64,000 nt of DNA from Symploca sp. SIO1C2 (GCA_010672925.1 JAAHFP010000012.1:217252-281251); one strand, 5' to 3'. Shown: positions 45,761-55,446, counted from the first letter of the stretch. Made by a program: numbers and translations. The notes: a model not told the origin generated them from the letters alone.

Positions 45761-46001
45761 AGTCAGCTTCCAACTCCCTTAATTCAGCTTCCAAGGGAAA
45801 CACTTTATAGCGTCCCAAACTAGATAAAAATTCTACACGGGAGACTCCAGCTAGTTCCGCTGCTTTACTAGAAGTAAGGCGGTTGAGTTCATAAAGTTTG
45901 ACTGCGGCTAACATACAAATTTCACCGGCAAAATTTTTACTGTCAGTATTCTCGGCTCTTAATACTGAATCAGGTATAGAAATAGTAACTTGTTCTACCA
46001 T
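45753..46001 (-). CDS. UPF0175 family antitoxin-like protein
   Basis: I start at the ATG at 46001 (MVEQVTISIPDSVLRA), giving 82 residues. The core KNFAGEICMLAAVKLYE and helix-turn-helix LTSSKAAELAGVSRVEFLSSL are typical of UPF0175. These are usually encoded just upstream of a DUF3368 PIN-like toxin; here only a short remnant follows, so this is probably an orphan antitoxin. Confidence 0.82.
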   Translation of the reverse strand: MVEQVTISIPDSVLRAENTDSKNFAGEICMLAAVKLYELNRLTSSKAAELAGVSRVEFLSSLGRYKVFPLEAELRELEADCD

Positions 46002-46053
46002 CTTTAAGAAGAGTACTAAGTAGGTTTGGATAATTATAGCTACTAGTGAAGAT

Positions 46054-46080
46054 GTCATTTGTCATTTGTCATTTGTCATT
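46054..46080. repeat. Heptamer array (GTCATTT)x4
   Basis: Four units lie upstream of the UPF0175 gene. Two further units occur at about 61274-61289, at the start codon of the ARMT1-like gene. Confidence 0.8.
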
Positions 46081-46160
46081 GGTAAGAATCTGACCTGTGT
46101 TTCACTTTTCTTAACATAGTTGCTGTTTTTTATACCAAACCGACTTATGCAATACGCATC

Positions 46161-46418
46161 TACTAACACCTACCACCTACCACCTAACACCTACCACCTA
46201 ACACCTACCACCTAACACCTAACACCTAAAACCTACCACCTACCACCTACCACCTACCACCTAACACCTACCACCTAACACCTACCACCTACCACCTAAC
46301 ACCTACCACCTACCACCTACCACCTAACACCTACCACCTAACACCTAACACCTAACACCTACCACCTAACACCTACCACCTACCACCTACCACCTACCAC
46401 CTACCACCTACCACCTAA
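46161..46418. repeat. Long heptamer array, about 37 units of CACCTAC/CACCTAA
   Basis: This 258-bp array mixes two unit types, CACCTAC and CACCTAA, in an irregular order. It occupies the gap between the adhesin 3' end and the UPF0175 gene. The adhesin stop codon (46415-46417) is the TAG of the last unit. Shorter arrays of the same family are at about 53234-53295, 57750-57785 and 59812-59836. Confidence 0.92.
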
Positions 46419-49400
46419 CCACATTCCCGCGCTATCACTAACCGTCCATCTGGCAGTTGATAGACCCCTGTTGCTTGATGGATTGGGTCGCCTTTTTGCC
46501 AAGGGCGTGGAGGACTATCCCTGGGTATGGCGCGTACCACTCCTGTGGGATAGGGTGAGGATGAAGAATCTCCGGGACGAAGGGGTAAGTTGCCTCCACC
46601 GGTGATTGTGAATGTTGCCTCTTGTGGCTTGGTGCGGACAATGCAGCTATTGGCTAGTATGCTGTCGGTATCGATGAGATTGTCCTGTAACTCTGTCAGG
46701 CTGTTGGTGATAAAGTCGAGGTTGGGTAAGGTGATGACTCCATCGACGGCTCCACTAGCATTGATATCGACTCGGTTATTAAGATCTAAGGTAGCAGGGT
46801 CTGTGCCTTTGGGGGCTGGACGGAAGGCGAAGCCGAAGAAAATGGGGGTGAGGAAGGTAATATCTCCTCCTCTACCATCACGGGCAAAGGCGAGGATGTC
46901 ACTGTCGGCAAAGGCAATAAGGGAGTCGGTGGTGATGGTGATATCGCCGCCGTTGTCAGCACCACTGAAAACGCTGGTGGTGATGTCGCTGTCTCCCCGT
47001 AGGCGAATATCTTTGGCGATGATGTTGATTGCACCTCCAGCGGATTGGGTACTGGAGGTGGTGATATCGCTGTCAGTAGCGGTTAAGCTTTCTGAGACAT
47101 TAAGGTTAATGTTGCCAGCTCTTTTTATTCCTTGACTCCGAGCCGAGATTTGGGAATTATCTTCTAGGGTGAGGGAGTTGGTTTGGATATTGATATCGCC
47201 ACCCACACCGCTTGAGTTAGGTTCAACGGAAGTGGAAATAGAGCTATTATTGTCAAGGAAGACAGATTGAGCATTCCTCACAAAGATGTTACCGGCACTT
47301 CCCTCTCCAAAGGTAGAAGCATTTACTTGAGCGCCATTAGTCAGTTCTAGGGAAGAAGTTGTTAGGTCAATTTCCTTAGAGTTTCCTTCTGCTCCTGACT
47401 CTACTGTGCTGAAGATACCACTGGGGGTTCCATCACTCGATTCTCCATTCAACCTTACCGAATCAGTAGCTGTAATTCCCACTGTACCCGCATCCCCCAT
47501 TCCAAAGGTAGAGGCATTTACTTGAGCGCCATTGGTCAGTTCCAGGGAAGAAGTCGTTAGCTCAATTCTCCCTGAGTCCCCCTCTGCTCCTGAATCTACC
47601 GCGCTGAAGACACCACTGGAAAATCCATTGCTCGATTCCCCATCCAACCGTACTGAATCAGTAGCAGTAATTCTCACTGCCCCCGCATCCCCCATTCCAA
47701 AGGTAGAGGTATTCACTTGAGCGCCATTAGTCAGTTTCAGGGAAGAAGTTGTTAGCTCAATTCCCCTAGAGTTCCCTCTGGCTCCTGAATCTACCGCGCT
47801 CGATATACTACTGGAAAATCCATCCCTTGATTCCCCATCCAAACGCACCGAATCAGTAGCTGTAATCTTTACCAAACCTGCATCCCCTACCCCACCGGTA
47901 GAGGCATTCACTTGAGCACCATTAGTCAGTTCCAAGGAGGCAGTCGTCAGGTCAATCCCTTGCGAATTACCCTCAGCTCCGGGAGCTACTACGCTAAAGA
48001 CACCACTTAAAAATCCATCCCTCGATTCCCCATCTAAGCGCACTGAATCAATAGTCGTAATCTTCACCAAACCTGCATTTCCTATCCCCAAGGTAGAAGC
48101 ACTCACTTCAGCACCATTGGTCAGTTCCAGGATAGCAGTTGTCAGCTCAATTCCCCTAGAGTTCCCCTCAGCTTGAGAACCCACACCGCTGGATATAGCA
48201 CTAGAAAATCCATCCCTCGATTCTCCATCCAACTGCACCGAATCGGTAGCAGTAATCTTCACTGCACCTGAATCTCCTACTCCAAAGGTAGAGGCAGACA
48301 GAAAAGCACCATTGGTTACTTCCAGGGAGGAAGTTGTCAGCTCAATTCCCTCCGAATTCCCCTCAGCTCCAGAAGCCACCTGACTGAAGACACCACTTAA
48401 AAATCCATCCCTTGATTCCCCATCCAAGTGCACCGAATCAGTAGCATTAATCTTGACCAGACCTGCATTCCCTATCCCGCCAGTAGAGGCAGACACTTGA
48501 GCCCCATTATTCAGCTCCAGGAATGCGGTTATTAGCTCAATTCCTTCCGAATTCCCCTCAGCTCCAGGAGCCACCTCGCTGAGTATAGCACTAGGAATTC
48601 CATCTCTCGATTCTCCATCCAAATGCACCGAATCAGTAGCATTAATCTTCAGCACACCTGCATTCCCTACTCCACCAGTAGAGGCAGTCACTACAGCACT
48701 ATTAGTCACTTCCAGAGTTACTGTTGTCAGTTCAATCCCCCCAGAGCTTCCCTGAGCTCCTTGCTCCACCTCGCTGGATATAGCACTAGATTTTCCAGTG
48801 CTTGATTCCCCATCCAACCGTATTGAATCGGTAGCTGTAATCTTCAGCGCACCTGCATCCCCCATTCCAAAGGTAGAGGAACTCACTCCAGCACCATTAG
48901 TTACTTCCAGAGTTACTGTTGTCAGTTCAATCCCCCTCGAATTTCCTTTAGCTCCAGAAACTACCTGGCTGAAGACACCACTGGGAAATCCATCGCTGTC
49001 TTCCCCATCCAACCGTATTGAATCGGTAGCAATAATATTCACAGTACCTGCATTCCCTACTCCAAAGGTAGAGGAATTCACTACAGCACCATTAGTCAGT
49101 TCCAGAAAAGCAGTCGTCAGCTCAATTCCCTCAGAGTTACCTTCTGCTCCCAGAGTCACCTGGCTGGATATAGCACTGGGAATTCCATTTCTCGATTCCC
49201 CATCCAAACGCACTGAATCGGTAGCCGTAATCTGCACCTTACCTGCATTTCCTATCCCACCAGTAGAGGTATCCACTCCGGCACCATTAGTTACTTCCAG
49301 AGTTGCAGTTGTTAGTTCAATCCCTTCTGAGTTTCCCTCTGCTCCAAAATCCACCTGGCTTAATACACTACTGGAAAATCCATTGCTCGATTCCCCATCC

Positions 49401-52400
49401 AAGCGCAACGAATCGGTAGTCGTAATCTTTACCGCACCTGCATTTCCTACCCCCCCTGTAGAAGCATTGACTTGAGCACCATTAGTCACTTCCAGGGTTG
49501 CTGTTGTCAGCTCAATTCCCCCAGAGTTTCCCTCTGCTCCTAGTTCCACTTCGCTGGATATACCACTGGAAACTCCATCTCTCGATTCCCCATCTAAACG
49601 TACTGAATCAGTAGCCGAAATCTGCACCTTACCTGCATCTCCTACCCCAAAAGTAGAGCTATCCACTCCAGCACCATTAGTCACTTCCAAGGTTGCTGTT
49701 GTCAGTTCAATCCCCCCTGAGTTCCCTTTTGCTTCAGGAGCCACCTGACTGAATATAGCACTGGTATTTCCAGAGTTCGATTCCCCATCCAACAGCACCG
49801 AATCGGTAGCTGTAATCTTCACCGCACCTGCATCCCCTACTCCAAAGGTAGAGGCGTCCACTTCAGCACCATTAGTCACTTCCAGGGTTGCTGTTGTTAG
49901 TTCAATTCCCTCCGAGTTCCCTTCGGCTCCAGAAGACACTTGGCTGGATATACTACTGGAAGATCCATCTCTCGATTCCCCATCCAACAGCACTGAATCA
50001 GTCGCAGTAATCCTCAACGCACCTGCATCCCCTACTCCCAAAGTAGAACTATCCACTTGAGCGCCATTAGTCACTTCCAGGGAGCCTGTCGTTAGCTCAA
50101 TCCCTCCAGAGTTTCCCTGAGCTCCAGATGTCACCTGACTGGATATCGTACTAGGAATATTAGTGCTAGTTTCCCCATCCAAAAGCACCGAATCAGTCGC
50201 AGTAATCTTCACCGCACCTGCATTCCCTACCCCAAAGGTAGAGGCACTCACGACAGCGCCATTAGTCGCTTCCAAGGAGGCAGTTGTCAGTTCAATGCCT
50301 CCAGAATTTCCCTGAGCTCCTTGCTCCACCTGGCTGGATATATGGCTAGGAATTCCATCCCTGTTTTCTCCGTCTAACTGTAGCGAATCAGTAACCTTAA
50401 TTTTTACTGCACCTGCATCCCCTACTCCCAAAGTAGAGGCAGATAGGAAAGCACCATTGGTTAGTTCCAGTGTGGCAGTTGTCAGCTCAATTCCCTCTGA
50501 GTCCCCCTCAGCTCCAGAACCCACCTGACTGAATATAGCACTGGAAGAGCCATTGCTCGATTCCCCATCCAAACGCAGCGAATCAGTAGCCGTAATCTTC
50601 ACTGCACCCGCATTCCCAATTCCCAAGGTAGAGGCACTCACTCCAGCACCATTAGTCAGCTCCAGAAAAGCAGTCGTTAGCTCAATTCCCCCAGAGTTCC
50701 CCTCTGCTCCTAGTTCCACTTCGCTGGATATATTACTAAGTCCATCCCTGCCTTCCCCATCTAAACGCAACGAATCAGTAGCAGTAATCTTCACTGCACC
50801 CGCATCCCCTATTCCTAAGGTAGAGGCACTCACTTGGGCACCATTGGTTAGTTCCAGGGAGGCAGTTGTCAGCTCAATCTCTCCAGAGTTCCCCTCTGCT
50901 TCAGGAGCCACCACAGTGAAAACACCACTGGAAGATCCATTGCTAGATTCCCCATCCAAGCGCAGCGAATCGGTAGCAGTAATCTTCACCGCACCCGCAT
51001 CCCCCACTCCAAAAGTAGAGGCAGACAGGAAAGCACCATTAGTCAGTTCCAGGGAGGCAGTTGTCAGCTCAATTCCCCCAGAGTTCCCCTCTGCTCCAAG
51101 ATCAACTTGACTGACTATGGCACTAGGAATTCCAGCGCTAGATTCCCCATCCAAACGCAGCGAATCAGTAGCAGTAATCTTCACTGCACCCGCATCTCCT
51201 GCTCCAAAAGTAAGGGTAGAAAGTGCTGCACCATCGGTTAGGGAGAGGGAGTTAGCTGTTACTGAGATCTCTCCCCCTGTAGCACCTGCTACGTCGGTAA
51301 AACTCGAACTCCTAATCAAACTTTCTGCAATAGAAATGTCTCCCTTGCTGTTGAAGGTAATATTCCCTCCCAATAAGCCAAGAGATAGAATATTAGACTC
51401 TTGGTTGAGAGTAATACCACCCTCAGCTATTAGCTTGACATCACCACCATTGCCCAAGAAAGTGCCAGAAAAATCAAAGGCAGAGGCATCAACTGTGCCG
51501 TTAAGGGTAATATTACTGCGAGAATTAATAACGACAGAACTACCTCCCAAAAAATTTCTTGCGTCAATCGAGCCAATATTAATACCGTTTGGGGTGTCTA
51601 GTAATAAATTTGGTTGATACTGATTTGTTAAAAAGACTTTGCCCTTGCCCAAGACTAAGATGTCGCCGATAGTGATATCTGCACTGGTTGGGGTAATAGG
51701 AAAATTTAAAGGTATTATAAATAAGTCATTGCCAGTACCAGAGAAAAATGGAGTTCCGCTCTCTGCTGGCTCTACTCCCCCACGAATATCCAAGGTCGGT
51801 TCGTTTCTACCATCTATTGATATGGTAGTGCCATCAGCTAAAGTAACAGTTTCCTGCAAACCATTAACAGGATCTTCCCCAGTAATCACAATAAAATTAG
51901 GAATCTCTACCTTACCCCCAGCAATAATATGTAGAGAAGCTCCTATGTAACCACCAATAAAGACATCTCCCACTGTCCGAATCACAGGATCATTAGGACT
52001 CTCTAAACCTCCCAAACTCCCATCCAACTGCTCAATCCGAAAACTACCCCCACTCCAATAGTGAGCATCACCTAACACGGGAGAAGCACTGCGCAACACC
52101 ATATCCCCTCCAGAAAACAGTCCACTATCGGGATGATTCAGGGCAAAAATATCAACCGCTTCCTTCCCCTGCACCAATAACTGTTCTCCAGCCGCTGCAA
52201 TAAAAGGCACAGTTGCACTATCTCTAATCTGCACCGTATCCTGTGCTTCCAGAGTCAAATCCTTACCAGCCAATAGTTGACCCTGCAAATCCAGATTGCC
52301 TGCCGATAGGGTCAAATCTTGTCCCGCTGACAAATTACCTCTATTAGTAATAGCTCCAGTTTGATTAGTCCCATATTGCAATCCCAAGGGCACACGAATA

Positions 52401-52909
52401 GTTAACACCGAAGAATCCCCTGGATTTGCTGCACTATAGGATGAGCCATCCTCAAAAGTCAAAGCATTCGCCGTACTTCCCACAAACGAACCTTCAACAT
52501 CCAATTGAGCATTAGCTCCAAACAAAATACCATGAGGATTGAGCAAATATAAATTAGCAGCACCATCAACTCCCAAAGTCCCGAAAATATTGGAGGGATC
52601 TGCTCCAGTTATCCGCGTCAAAATATTTTCAATTCCCACAGGATTGGCAAAATAAACCCGTTGTAACTCCTGAACATTAAATTGAGCAAAACTGTGGAAC
52701 AGATTAGCACCTCTTCCTGCTCCCCCTTCAATCAAATCTGCTGGCCCTCCCCTAACCTCAACATTGGGAGTAACACGAGAACTTTCAGCTCCTAAAGTGG
52801 TATCTGGTGTAAGCTGAGCTAATACTCGATATTGATTAAACGGCAAAACTAAAAAGATGGTCAACCAACTGGCTAACCCCAACGACTTATACCAAAGTTG
52901 ATTAACCAT
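46415..52909 (-). CDS. Giant two-partner-secretion adhesin (filamentous haemagglutinin N-domain)
   Basis: The 2164-residue protein starts at the ATG at 52909, with AAGGAG nine bases upstream. A signal peptide ends near VLAQL. The TPS secretion domain (about 30-270) shows AQFNVQELQRVYFANP, ILTRITGADPSNIFG and NLYLLNPHGILFGANAQLD, which direct export by a TpsB outer-membrane pore. Residues about 565-1865 are 20 repeats of about 65 residues, each with SVRLDGES, SQV..GAEGNS, IELTTA.LE.TNGA and GVGNAGAVKITATDS; the fold is probably a beta-helix. The C-terminus has further SLTLEDNSQISARSQG-type repeats. No TpsB gene is in the window. Confidence 0.93.
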   Translation of the reverse strand: MVNQLWYKSLGLASWLTIFLVLPFNQYRVLAQLTPDTTLGAESSRVTPNVEVRGGPADLIEGGAGRGANLFHSFAQFNVQELQRVYFANPVGIENILTRITGADPSNIFGTLGVDGAANLYLLNPHGILFGANAQLDVEGSFVGSTANALTFEDGSSYSAANPGDSSVLTIRVPLGLQYGTNQTGAITNRGNLSAGQDLTLSAGNLDLQGQLLAGKDLTLEAQDTVQIRDSATVPFIAAAGEQLLVQGKEAVDIFALNHPDSGLFSGGDMVLRSASPVLGDAHYWSGGSFRIEQLDGSLGGLESPNDPVIRTVGDVFIGGYIGASLHIIAGGKVEIPNFIVITGEDPVNGLQETVTLADGTTISIDGRNEPTLDIRGGVEPAESGTPFFSGTGNDLFIIPLNFPITPTSADITIGDILVLGKGKVFLTNQYQPNLLLDTPNGINIGSIDARNFLGGSSVVINSRSNITLNGTVDASAFDFSGTFLGNGGDVKLIAEGGITLNQESNILSLGLLGGNITFNSKGDISIAESLIRSSSFTDVAGATGGEISVTANSLSLTDGAALSTLTFGAGDAGAVKITATDSLRLDGESSAGIPSAIVSQVDLGAEGNSGGIELTTASLELTNGAFLSASTFGVGDAGAVKITATDSLRLDGESSNGSSSGVFTVVAPEAEGNSGEIELTTASLELTNGAQVSASTLGIGDAGAVKITATDSLRLDGEGRDGLSNISSEVELGAEGNSGGIELTTAFLELTNGAGVSASTLGIGNAGAVKITATDSLRLDGESSNGSSSAIFSQVGSGAEGDSEGIELTTATLELTNGAFLSASTLGVGDAGAVKIKVTDSLQLDGENRDGIPSHISSQVEQGAQGNSGGIELTTASLEATNGAVVSASTFGVGNAGAVKITATDSVLLDGETSTNIPSTISSQVTSGAQGNSGGIELTTGSLEVTNGAQVDSSTLGVGDAGALRITATDSVLLDGESRDGSSSSISSQVSSGAEGNSEGIELTTATLEVTNGAEVDASTFGVGDAGAVKITATDSVLLDGESNSGNTSAIFSQVAPEAKGNSGGIELTTATLEVTNGAGVDSSTFGVGDAGKVQISATDSVRLDGESRDGVSSGISSEVELGAEGNSGGIELTTATLEVTNGAQVNASTGGVGNAGAVKITTTDSLRLDGESSNGFSSSVLSQVDFGAEGNSEGIELTTATLEVTNGAGVDTSTGGIGNAGKVQITATDSVRLDGESRNGIPSAISSQVTLGAEGNSEGIELTTAFLELTNGAVVNSSTFGVGNAGTVNIIATDSIRLDGEDSDGFPSGVFSQVVSGAKGNSRGIELTTVTLEVTNGAGVSSSTFGMGDAGALKITATDSIRLDGESSTGKSSAISSEVEQGAQGSSGGIELTTVTLEVTNSAVVTASTGGVGNAGVLKINATDSVHLDGESRDGIPSAILSEVAPGAEGNSEGIELITAFLELNNGAQVSASTGGIGNAGLVKINATDSVHLDGESRDGFLSGVFSQVASGAEGNSEGIELTTSSLEVTNGAFLSASTFGVGDSGAVKITATDSVQLDGESRDGFSSAISSGVGSQAEGNSRGIELTTAILELTNGAEVSASTLGIGNAGLVKITTIDSVRLDGESRDGFLSGVFSVVAPGAEGNSQGIDLTTASLELTNGAQVNASTGGVGDAGLVKITATDSVRLDGESRDGFSSSISSAVDSGARGNSRGIELTTSSLKLTNGAQVNTSTFGMGDAGAVRITATDSVRLDGESSNGFSSGVFSAVDSGAEGDSGRIELTTSSLELTNGAQVNASTFGMGDAGTVGITATDSVRLNGESSDGTPSGIFSTVESGAEGNSKEIDLTTSSLELTNGAQVNASTFGEGSAGNIFVRNAQSVFLDNNSSISTSVEPNSSGVGGDINIQTNSLTLEDNSQISARSQGIKRAGNINLNVSESLTATDSDITTSSTQSAGGAINIIAKDIRLRGDSDITTSVFSGADNGGDITITTDSLIAFADSDILAFARDGRGGDITFLTPIFFGFAFRPAPKGTDPATLDLNNRVDINASGAVDGVITLPNLDFITNSLTELQDNLIDTDSILANSCIVRTKPQEATFTITGGGNLPLRPGDSSSSPYPTGVVRAIPRDSPPRPWQKGDPIHQATGVYQLPDGRLVIARECG
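47330..51230 (-). repeat. 20 tandem coding repeats of about 195 bp
   Basis: Twenty copies of a unit containing LDGES (LNGES in the last) are spaced about 65 codons apart within the adhesin gene. Copies differ mainly at the residues after DGES and after SQV, so they are old or shuffled duplicates. The opposite strand stays open over long stretches because of the biased codons. Confidence 0.9.
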
Positions 52910-52918
52910 AAGATGCAA

Positions 52919-52924
52919 CTCCTT
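52919..52924 (-). promoter_or_regulatory. Shine-Dalgarno that fixes the adhesin start
   Basis: AAGGAG on the minus strand lies nine bases before the ATG at 52909. It supports that start over an in-frame TTG at 52918. Confidence 0.7.
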
Positions 52925-53467
52925 ACTAATTGCTAATTGTTAATTGCTAATTGCTAATGGATAATTGATTAATCTGGTTTAATCTACAAATTCATCATAA
53001 ACAGATATGCCATGACTTGTCTTTACCATTCCTACAAACTGGATTGCTGATATCGGCAAAGACTATTGTGCAATTGTGCAATGATTCTGGTAAGCAGGTG
53101 TATCGGTCTAGTTAGGGTTTGCTGCATAAGTGTGGAAGCGATACCAGACAATACTTTAAATCATTTTTCTGCGAAATAAGTGCAAGGTTTTTGTATTGAT
53201 GGGTTGAATTTCCTTGCACCACTTGTGGAAAATCTCTAACACCTACCACCTCTTTCCCTCACCTACCACCTGCCACCTACCACCTACCACCTATCTCAAC
53301 CGAGAATTACGATTTATTCAGCAAACCCTAGTTACAAATTTAAGGTGATAATTAACGTCAGTAGTGGGAGCATCTTGCTCCCTAAAATCCTCCCCATCAG
53401 GGTTTGGTGCGTTACGCTAGCGCTAACGCACCCTACAAATTACTCTCCATTCCCAATTCTAAATTCT
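52925..53467. other. Adhesin upstream region with several repeats
   Basis: No gene is supported. It contains TTGCTAA-type heptamers (about 52926-52958), CACCTAC heptamers (about 53234-53295), a hairpin GGGAGCA-TCT-TGCTCCC (53366-53382) and a palindromic unit GGTGCGTTA ... TAACGCACC (53406-53432). The last recurs at 53653-53679. The adhesin promoter should lie in the first part. Confidence 0.55.
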
Positions 53468-53572
53468 TCGGCTTCACCTTAAGTTTAGTCATCTTTAGAT
53501 GACTTGAGCTATTAGCCTGGGGTTTGAACCCCAGGCGAGATAAGGGTTTCACCTTAAGTTGACACCAATGGC
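53468..53572. mobile_element. Palindrome-module element, copy 3 (right half)
   Basis: The segment runs from TTCGGCTTCACCTTAAG through hairpins AGTCATCTTTAGATGACT and CCTGGGGTTTGAACCCCAGG to the end TTAAGTTGACACCAATGG. It matches half of copy 1 in reverse complement and has the CCTGGGG hairpin version. The other half is missing. Confidence 0.8.
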
Positions 53573-53652
53573 AAGCTTTGCGCCCCTACATCACGAATAT
53601 TATCCCAATGTAGCCGGAATTGATATCAATTCTAAATTCTCAAAGAGGGTTT

Positions 53653-53679
53653 GGTGCGTTACGCTAGCGCTAACACACC
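53653..53679. repeat. Palindromic unit GGTGCGTTACGCTAGCGC
   Basis: A 27-bp imperfect palindrome, with arms GGTGCGTTA and TAACACACC, followed by CTACAAATTAC. A near-identical unit is at 53406-53432, and a diverged relative is at about 21627-21657. Confidence 0.7.
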
Positions 53680-53714
53680 CTACAAATTACTGGCAGGATG
53701 CCAGTTCCACATTC

Positions 53715-53752
53715 CCAATTCTAAATTCTAAATTCTAAATTCTAAATTCTCA
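53715..53752. repeat. Heptamer array (ATTCTAA)x5 forming the crtD 3' end
   Basis: The array spans the crtD stop codon. On the minus strand it encodes NLEFRI followed by TAG, so the stop and last six codons of crtD are repeat-derived. Confidence 0.9.
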
Positions 53753-55257
53753 ATCTGCCTTACCGCAGTTAAAGCAGAATAACTTACCCCAGCAGTACCT
53801 TCTCCTGGATGAGTAGAATCTCCCACTAGCCAGAGATGATTCAAGGGTGTGCGGGTGGCAAAACCAAAGGGACCAAAAGTGGGTATTCTTTGACCAATAC
53901 CACCAACAATACCTTGATCACGACCAGTGTAATAAGCAAAGGTACGAGGGGTAGCAGCTTCTTGATGGATAATGGTTTCTGGTTTTAAATAAAAATACTT
54001 ACTTAAACGAGCGATCGCTTCTTTAGTATATTGCTCCTTCAATCTGTCATAATCTTCTTGAGAACCCTGCCACCATTTGCTAGCATCGGTAAAGGATGAA
54101 GCGATAATTGTTGCTTTACCTAAAGGAGCACGTCCATCTCCTGGTTTACTAACCGAGACAAATAAAGAGTTGTTTTCCCCAATTGGTCCTGAGTAGTCAT
54201 AGAGAAACTGGAGGTGAGGGGGACAATCAGAGGGAATTGCACTTTGATCTACACCTAAATAAATAACAAAAGCCCCCGACGCTGTTGGTAATTTATCTAC
54301 CCGACGCTGGTAGTCTCTAGGCATGGATTCCCCTAGTAATTTTACCAAATTTTGTACAGTAACATTAGCCACCACTTCCTCTGCCGCTTCCGTCCAAACT
54401 TCTCCATTTTTCTGATTACGAATCCTGACACCAGTAACCTGATCTCCAGAAGCTTCTATCTGTTCAACAGTATGGCGCATCAACAGCTTACCACCATATT
54501 TTTCCAAAGCTTCAACTAAGCGATCGCTCAGCACCTGCATACTACCTTTAAGGTGAAATAATCCCTGGGGTTCTTGGGAAACTCCCAGTGCAGTTGCAGC
54601 ATACAGTAAAGCCGTTTCATCAACATCTACCTGGGAATAAAGCTTCAGTTGCAAATCCAAAAACGTCTTCAAGCGTCTATCTTTATATAACCCAAATCCC
54701 CGCAAAACATCCCCTACCGTCATCAAAGTAAACGGTACAGTAATTAAAGTATCAGGACGCACCGCCGATACCAGCTGCCACAAGTCCCATAAATTGCGGG
54801 GTGGTAGCACCGGATCACGGGATTGAAACTTCCAGCTGGCAGCAAATAACTTCCCCATCAATTGCCAAAAGGGTTCACTGCCGGGAAACTGCCGTTGCCT
54901 CTCTGCTACCCATTTTTCTGGATTGCGCCAAACAGAAATTGGTGTTGTTTCACCCGGTAGAAATACTGCACAAGCCGGGTCACAAAATGTCGCTTCTGGT
55001 AAGTCAATTTCCAACTCCTCAAAGATCCGTTGGTGAATACCACCCGCTTCTAAACCAGCAACCTGAGTCGCACCAACATCAAAGGTAAAGCCACGACGCT
55101 TGAATGTAGAGGCACATCCCCCTGGTACAATGGCTTGATCTAAAACTAATACCTGATAACCCCGACGTGCCAGGAGTGCTCCCGCTGTCAAACCACCGAT
55201 TCCTGCACCAATTACCACTATCCGAGATTTACTATTACCACCTTTGCTACTTGGCAT
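53728..55257 (-). CDS. crtD: Carotenoid 3',4'-desaturase, CrtD-type
   Basis: The 509-residue flavoprotein has an N-terminal FAD-binding motif VVIGAGIGGLTAGALLARRG and the carotenoid desaturase/isomerase C-terminal motif HLWLVGDSTHPGEGTAGVSYS. The segment GGCASTFKRRGFTFDVGATQ and nearby sequence resemble cyanobacterial C-3',4'-desaturase (CrtD, as Synechocystis Slr1293) of myxol glycoside synthesis. CrtISO (CrtH) is the main alternative. The final NLEFRI is encoded by a heptamer array. Confidence 0.8.
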   Translation of the reverse strand: MPSSKGGNSKSRIVVIGAGIGGLTAGALLARRGYQVLVLDQAIVPGGCASTFKRRGFTFDVGATQVAGLEAGGIHQRIFEELEIDLPEATFCDPACAVFLPGETTPISVWRNPEKWVAERQRQFPGSEPFWQLMGKLFAASWKFQSRDPVLPPRNLWDLWQLVSAVRPDTLITVPFTLMTVGDVLRGFGLYKDRRLKTFLDLQLKLYSQVDVDETALLYAATALGVSQEPQGLFHLKGSMQVLSDRLVEALEKYGGKLLMRHTVEQIEASGDQVTGVRIRNQKNGEVWTEAAEEVVANVTVQNLVKLLGESMPRDYQRRVDKLPTASGAFVIYLGVDQSAIPSDCPPHLQFLYDYSGPIGENNSLFVSVSKPGDGRAPLGKATIIASSFTDASKWWQGSQEDYDRLKEQYTKEAIARLSKYFYLKPETIIHQEAATPRTFAYYTGRDQGIVGGIGQRIPTFGPFGFATRTPLNHLWLVGDSTHPGEGTAGVSYSALTAVRQIENLEFRI

Positions 55258-55385
55258 GGTTTAATTATCATATTTCTTTACATTATTTAATATAAGTATA
55301 TCTTAATTTCCCTACTTTTTCCCACGTTGTGGTGGCGTGGCACACCTTGATGTAATAGACGTCGGTTGGGTTGAACCCACACATT

Positions 55386-55413
55386 GTAGAGACGCGCCAT
55401 GGCGCGTCTCTAC
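55386..55413. repeat. 28-bp perfect palindrome
   Basis: GTAGAGACGCGCCA and its exact reverse complement TGGCGCGTCTCTAC are adjacent. It lies between the divergent crtD and ATPase genes, 34 bases before the ATPase start. A related hairpin with compensating changes lies at 2709-2734. Confidence 0.85.
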
Positions 55414-55446
55414 GTTCTATACTAAACGCATCACACATTTGAGTTT

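Noticed and set aside
45576..45782. 68-codon plus-strand frame
   Set aside because: It overlaps the UPF0175 gene and the toxin remnant on the other strand and shows no domain.
46161..46418. Possible CRISPR array
   Set aside because: The repeat is 7 bp with no spacers; it is a tandem heptamer array.
46590..51617. Long plus-strand open frames (166-225 codons) opposite the adhesin gene
   Set aside because: They mirror the repeated codons of the minus-strand adhesin, have no ribosome sites or domains, and repeat with the same 195-base period.
53728..55257. Assignment as carotenoid isomerase CrtH
   Set aside because: The N-terminal segment fits the CrtD-type desaturase better than the form typical of CrtH, though the two families are related.
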